Positions 4,856-5,305 of a stretch of DNA of 5,305 nt are shown here, in pieces; within the stretch, counting starts at the first letter, position 1, and the number at the start of each line of letters is the position of its first letter. The notes under the pieces were generated by a model, which was not told the origin of the DNA, did no database searches, and worked only from the letters and a program-made list of their open reading frames with translations. The stretch is from Bacteroidia bacterium. Lineage in GTDB: Bacteria > Bacteroidota > Bacteroidia > NS11-12g > UBA9320. A program made the position numbers and the translations under genes. The DNA lies in NCBI GenBank assembly GCA_022425465.1, contig JAKMFK010000212.1:1-5305 (forward strand), in the 5' to 3' direction.

Positions 4856-5151
4856 TGGACTATTTACATGGTAATGTAAGAAAAGGAATTCAGCTGTCAA
4901 GGAAACTAGGATTTCCCACAATAAATGTTGACAACGATATGTGGGGTAAAGATGAATATGGTGCCTATATTGTAAATCATATTCAATATGGTGATGGAAT
5001 TGCTTTTGTTATGCCATCCCTAGCTGAGATACATTTTTTCAATAACATATTTTTTAATGATAATACGATTAATGTTAAAATCATTCGTAAAATTAATCCG
5101 CCATCAACTGGTGTTTTACATCATTTTTATAAAGGATTAGAGAATATATAA
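4855..5151 (+). CDS. Minimal stand-alone riboflavin-kinase-like protein (putative)
   Basis: This is a 98-aa protein. The motif order matches the riboflavin kinase (flavokinase) barrel: HGNVRKG (5-11), LGFPTIN (18-24, containing the PTxN nucleotide-Mg motif), EYGAYIV (34-40, equivalent to GVY/GIY), AEIHFF (57-62, the E-x-H strand whose Glu is the catalytic base in known enzymes) and INVKIIRKI (72-80, equivalent to the V-x-x-x-x-x-R strand). Flavokinase makes FMN from riboflavin and ATP. Bacteria usually carry this domain fused to FAD synthetase (RibF), with a domain of roughly 125 aa; here it stands alone and is shorter, with the loops around GIAFVMPSL and NIFFND trimmed. The start is supported by AAGGA (4842-4846) at 8 nt and a TAATG overlap with the upstream stop. 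It is very AT-rich (72 G+C in 4861-5100). It could be an active mini-kinase, or a flavin-binding relic. Confidence 0.65.
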   Translation: MDYLHGNVRKGIQLSRKLGFPTINVDNDMWGKDEYGAYIVNHIQYGDGIAFVMPSLAEIHFFNNIFFNDNTINVKIIRKINPPSTGVLHHFYKGLENI

Positions 5152-5154
5152 ATC
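5147..5154 (+). promoter_or_regulatory. Late-promoter-like box upstream of hsp20
   Basis: TATAAATC matches 7 of 8 bases of the T4 late promoter box TATAAATA, and lies over the stop codon of the riboflavin-kinase-like gene, about 84 nt before the hsp20 start. T4-type late promoters need only this -10 element plus gp55/gp33/gp45. In AT-rich DNA such a match can occur by chance, so it is only a candidate. Confidence 0.3.
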
Positions 5155-5182
5155 TAGAAAATAGTTATTATATATACTATTA

Positions 5183-5205
5183 GGAACGCCGAATAATCGG
5201 GTTCC
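5183..5205 (+). terminator. Stem-loop after the replication operon, possible terminator
   Basis: GGAAC (5183-5187) pairs with GTTCC (5201-5205) and CCGA (5189-5192) with TCGG (5197-5200). The result is a 9-bp stem with one bulged G (5188) and an ATAA loop. It is the only GC-rich hairpin in the 86-nt gap between the riboflavin-kinase-like gene and hsp20. The following bases (ATTATTAACC) are only moderately T-rich, so termination would be weak; it may instead be a structure in the hsp20 mRNA leader. Confidence 0.45.
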
Positions 5206-5237
5206 ATTATTAACCTTGCAAGTCATTGGAGGTACAT

Positions 5238-5305
5238 ATGACTAACACACAATCTCTCGTGTATCCGCGAAGCGGATTTATCGGTTTCGACCACATCTTT
5301 GATCA
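5238..5305 (+). CDS. Hsp20/IbpA-family small heat-shock protein, N-terminal part (cut by window end)
   Basis: Only 22 complete codons are visible before the window ends. The segment SGFIGFDHIFD (12-22) matches the N-terminal motif of IbpA-type small heat-shock proteins (IGFDRLF), and such genes are common in T4-like marine phages (general knowledge). ATG 5238 has a strong GGAGG (5228-5232) 5 nt upstream. Family role: ATP-independent holding of unfolded proteins; in phages possibly helping particle assembly or protecting the host under infection stress. The conserved alpha-crystallin domain lies outside. GC content (27 of 60 in 5241-5300) is higher than in the preceding gene. Two possible secondary structures lie at the start region (see findings). 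Confidence 0.72.
   Translation, partial: MTNTQSLVYPRSGFIGFDHIFD

Noticed and set aside
5173..5178. TATACT as a -10 box before hsp20
   Set aside because: No -35-like hexamer is present about 17 bp upstream (AAATCT), so sigma70 use is not supported.

Overview
This window is a piece of the DNA-replication module of a T4-like myovirus (Caudoviricetes). The gene order is 46 - 45 - small ORF - 44 - glutaredoxin - small membrane protein - 62 - regA - hydroxylase-like - riboflavin-kinase-like - hsp20-like. Genes 46-45-44-62-regA are in the order known from phage T4. The AT-rich DNA, short gp62, glutaredoxin, Fe(II)/2-oxoglutarate oxygenase-like protein and small heat-shock protein point to a marine T4-like phage, of cyanophage, pelagiphage or a related type. 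The host cannot be fixed from this sequence. All genes lie on the + strand.

Region 1 (1-1109) holds the C-terminal part of gp46, the Rad50-like recombination ATPase. A 60-nt gap follows with an inverted repeat at the gp46 stop codon and a very good sigma70-type promoter. Region 2 (1110-2061) holds gp45 (sliding clamp), a 69-aa unknown protein and a second 60-nt gap with an almost identically built promoter. Region 3 (2062-5151) is a run of seven genes with no gaps, each overlapping the next by 1-38 nt: gp44, glutaredoxin, a W/R-rich one-helix membrane protein, gp62, RegA, a 2OG-Fe(II) hydroxylase-like protein and a very short stand-alone riboflavin-kinase-like protein. Region 4 (5152-5305) is an 86-nt leader with a stem-loop and a late-promoter-like box, followed by the first 22 codons of an Hsp20-family protein cut by the window end.

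Function: gp45 is the clamp, and gp44 and gp62 load it. RegA is expected to repress translation of these same mRNAs, and gp46 (with gp47 outside the window) processes DNA ends for recombination-dependent replication. Two accessory genes (glutaredoxin, membrane protein) sit between the two clamp-loader subunit genes, and two possible metabolic genes (hydroxylase, flavin kinase) follow regA. The most novel points are the 98-aa riboflavin-kinase-like protein, the insertion between 44 and 62, the matched pair of promoters, a sharp base-composition break inside gp46, and possible RNA/DNA structures around the hsp20 start.
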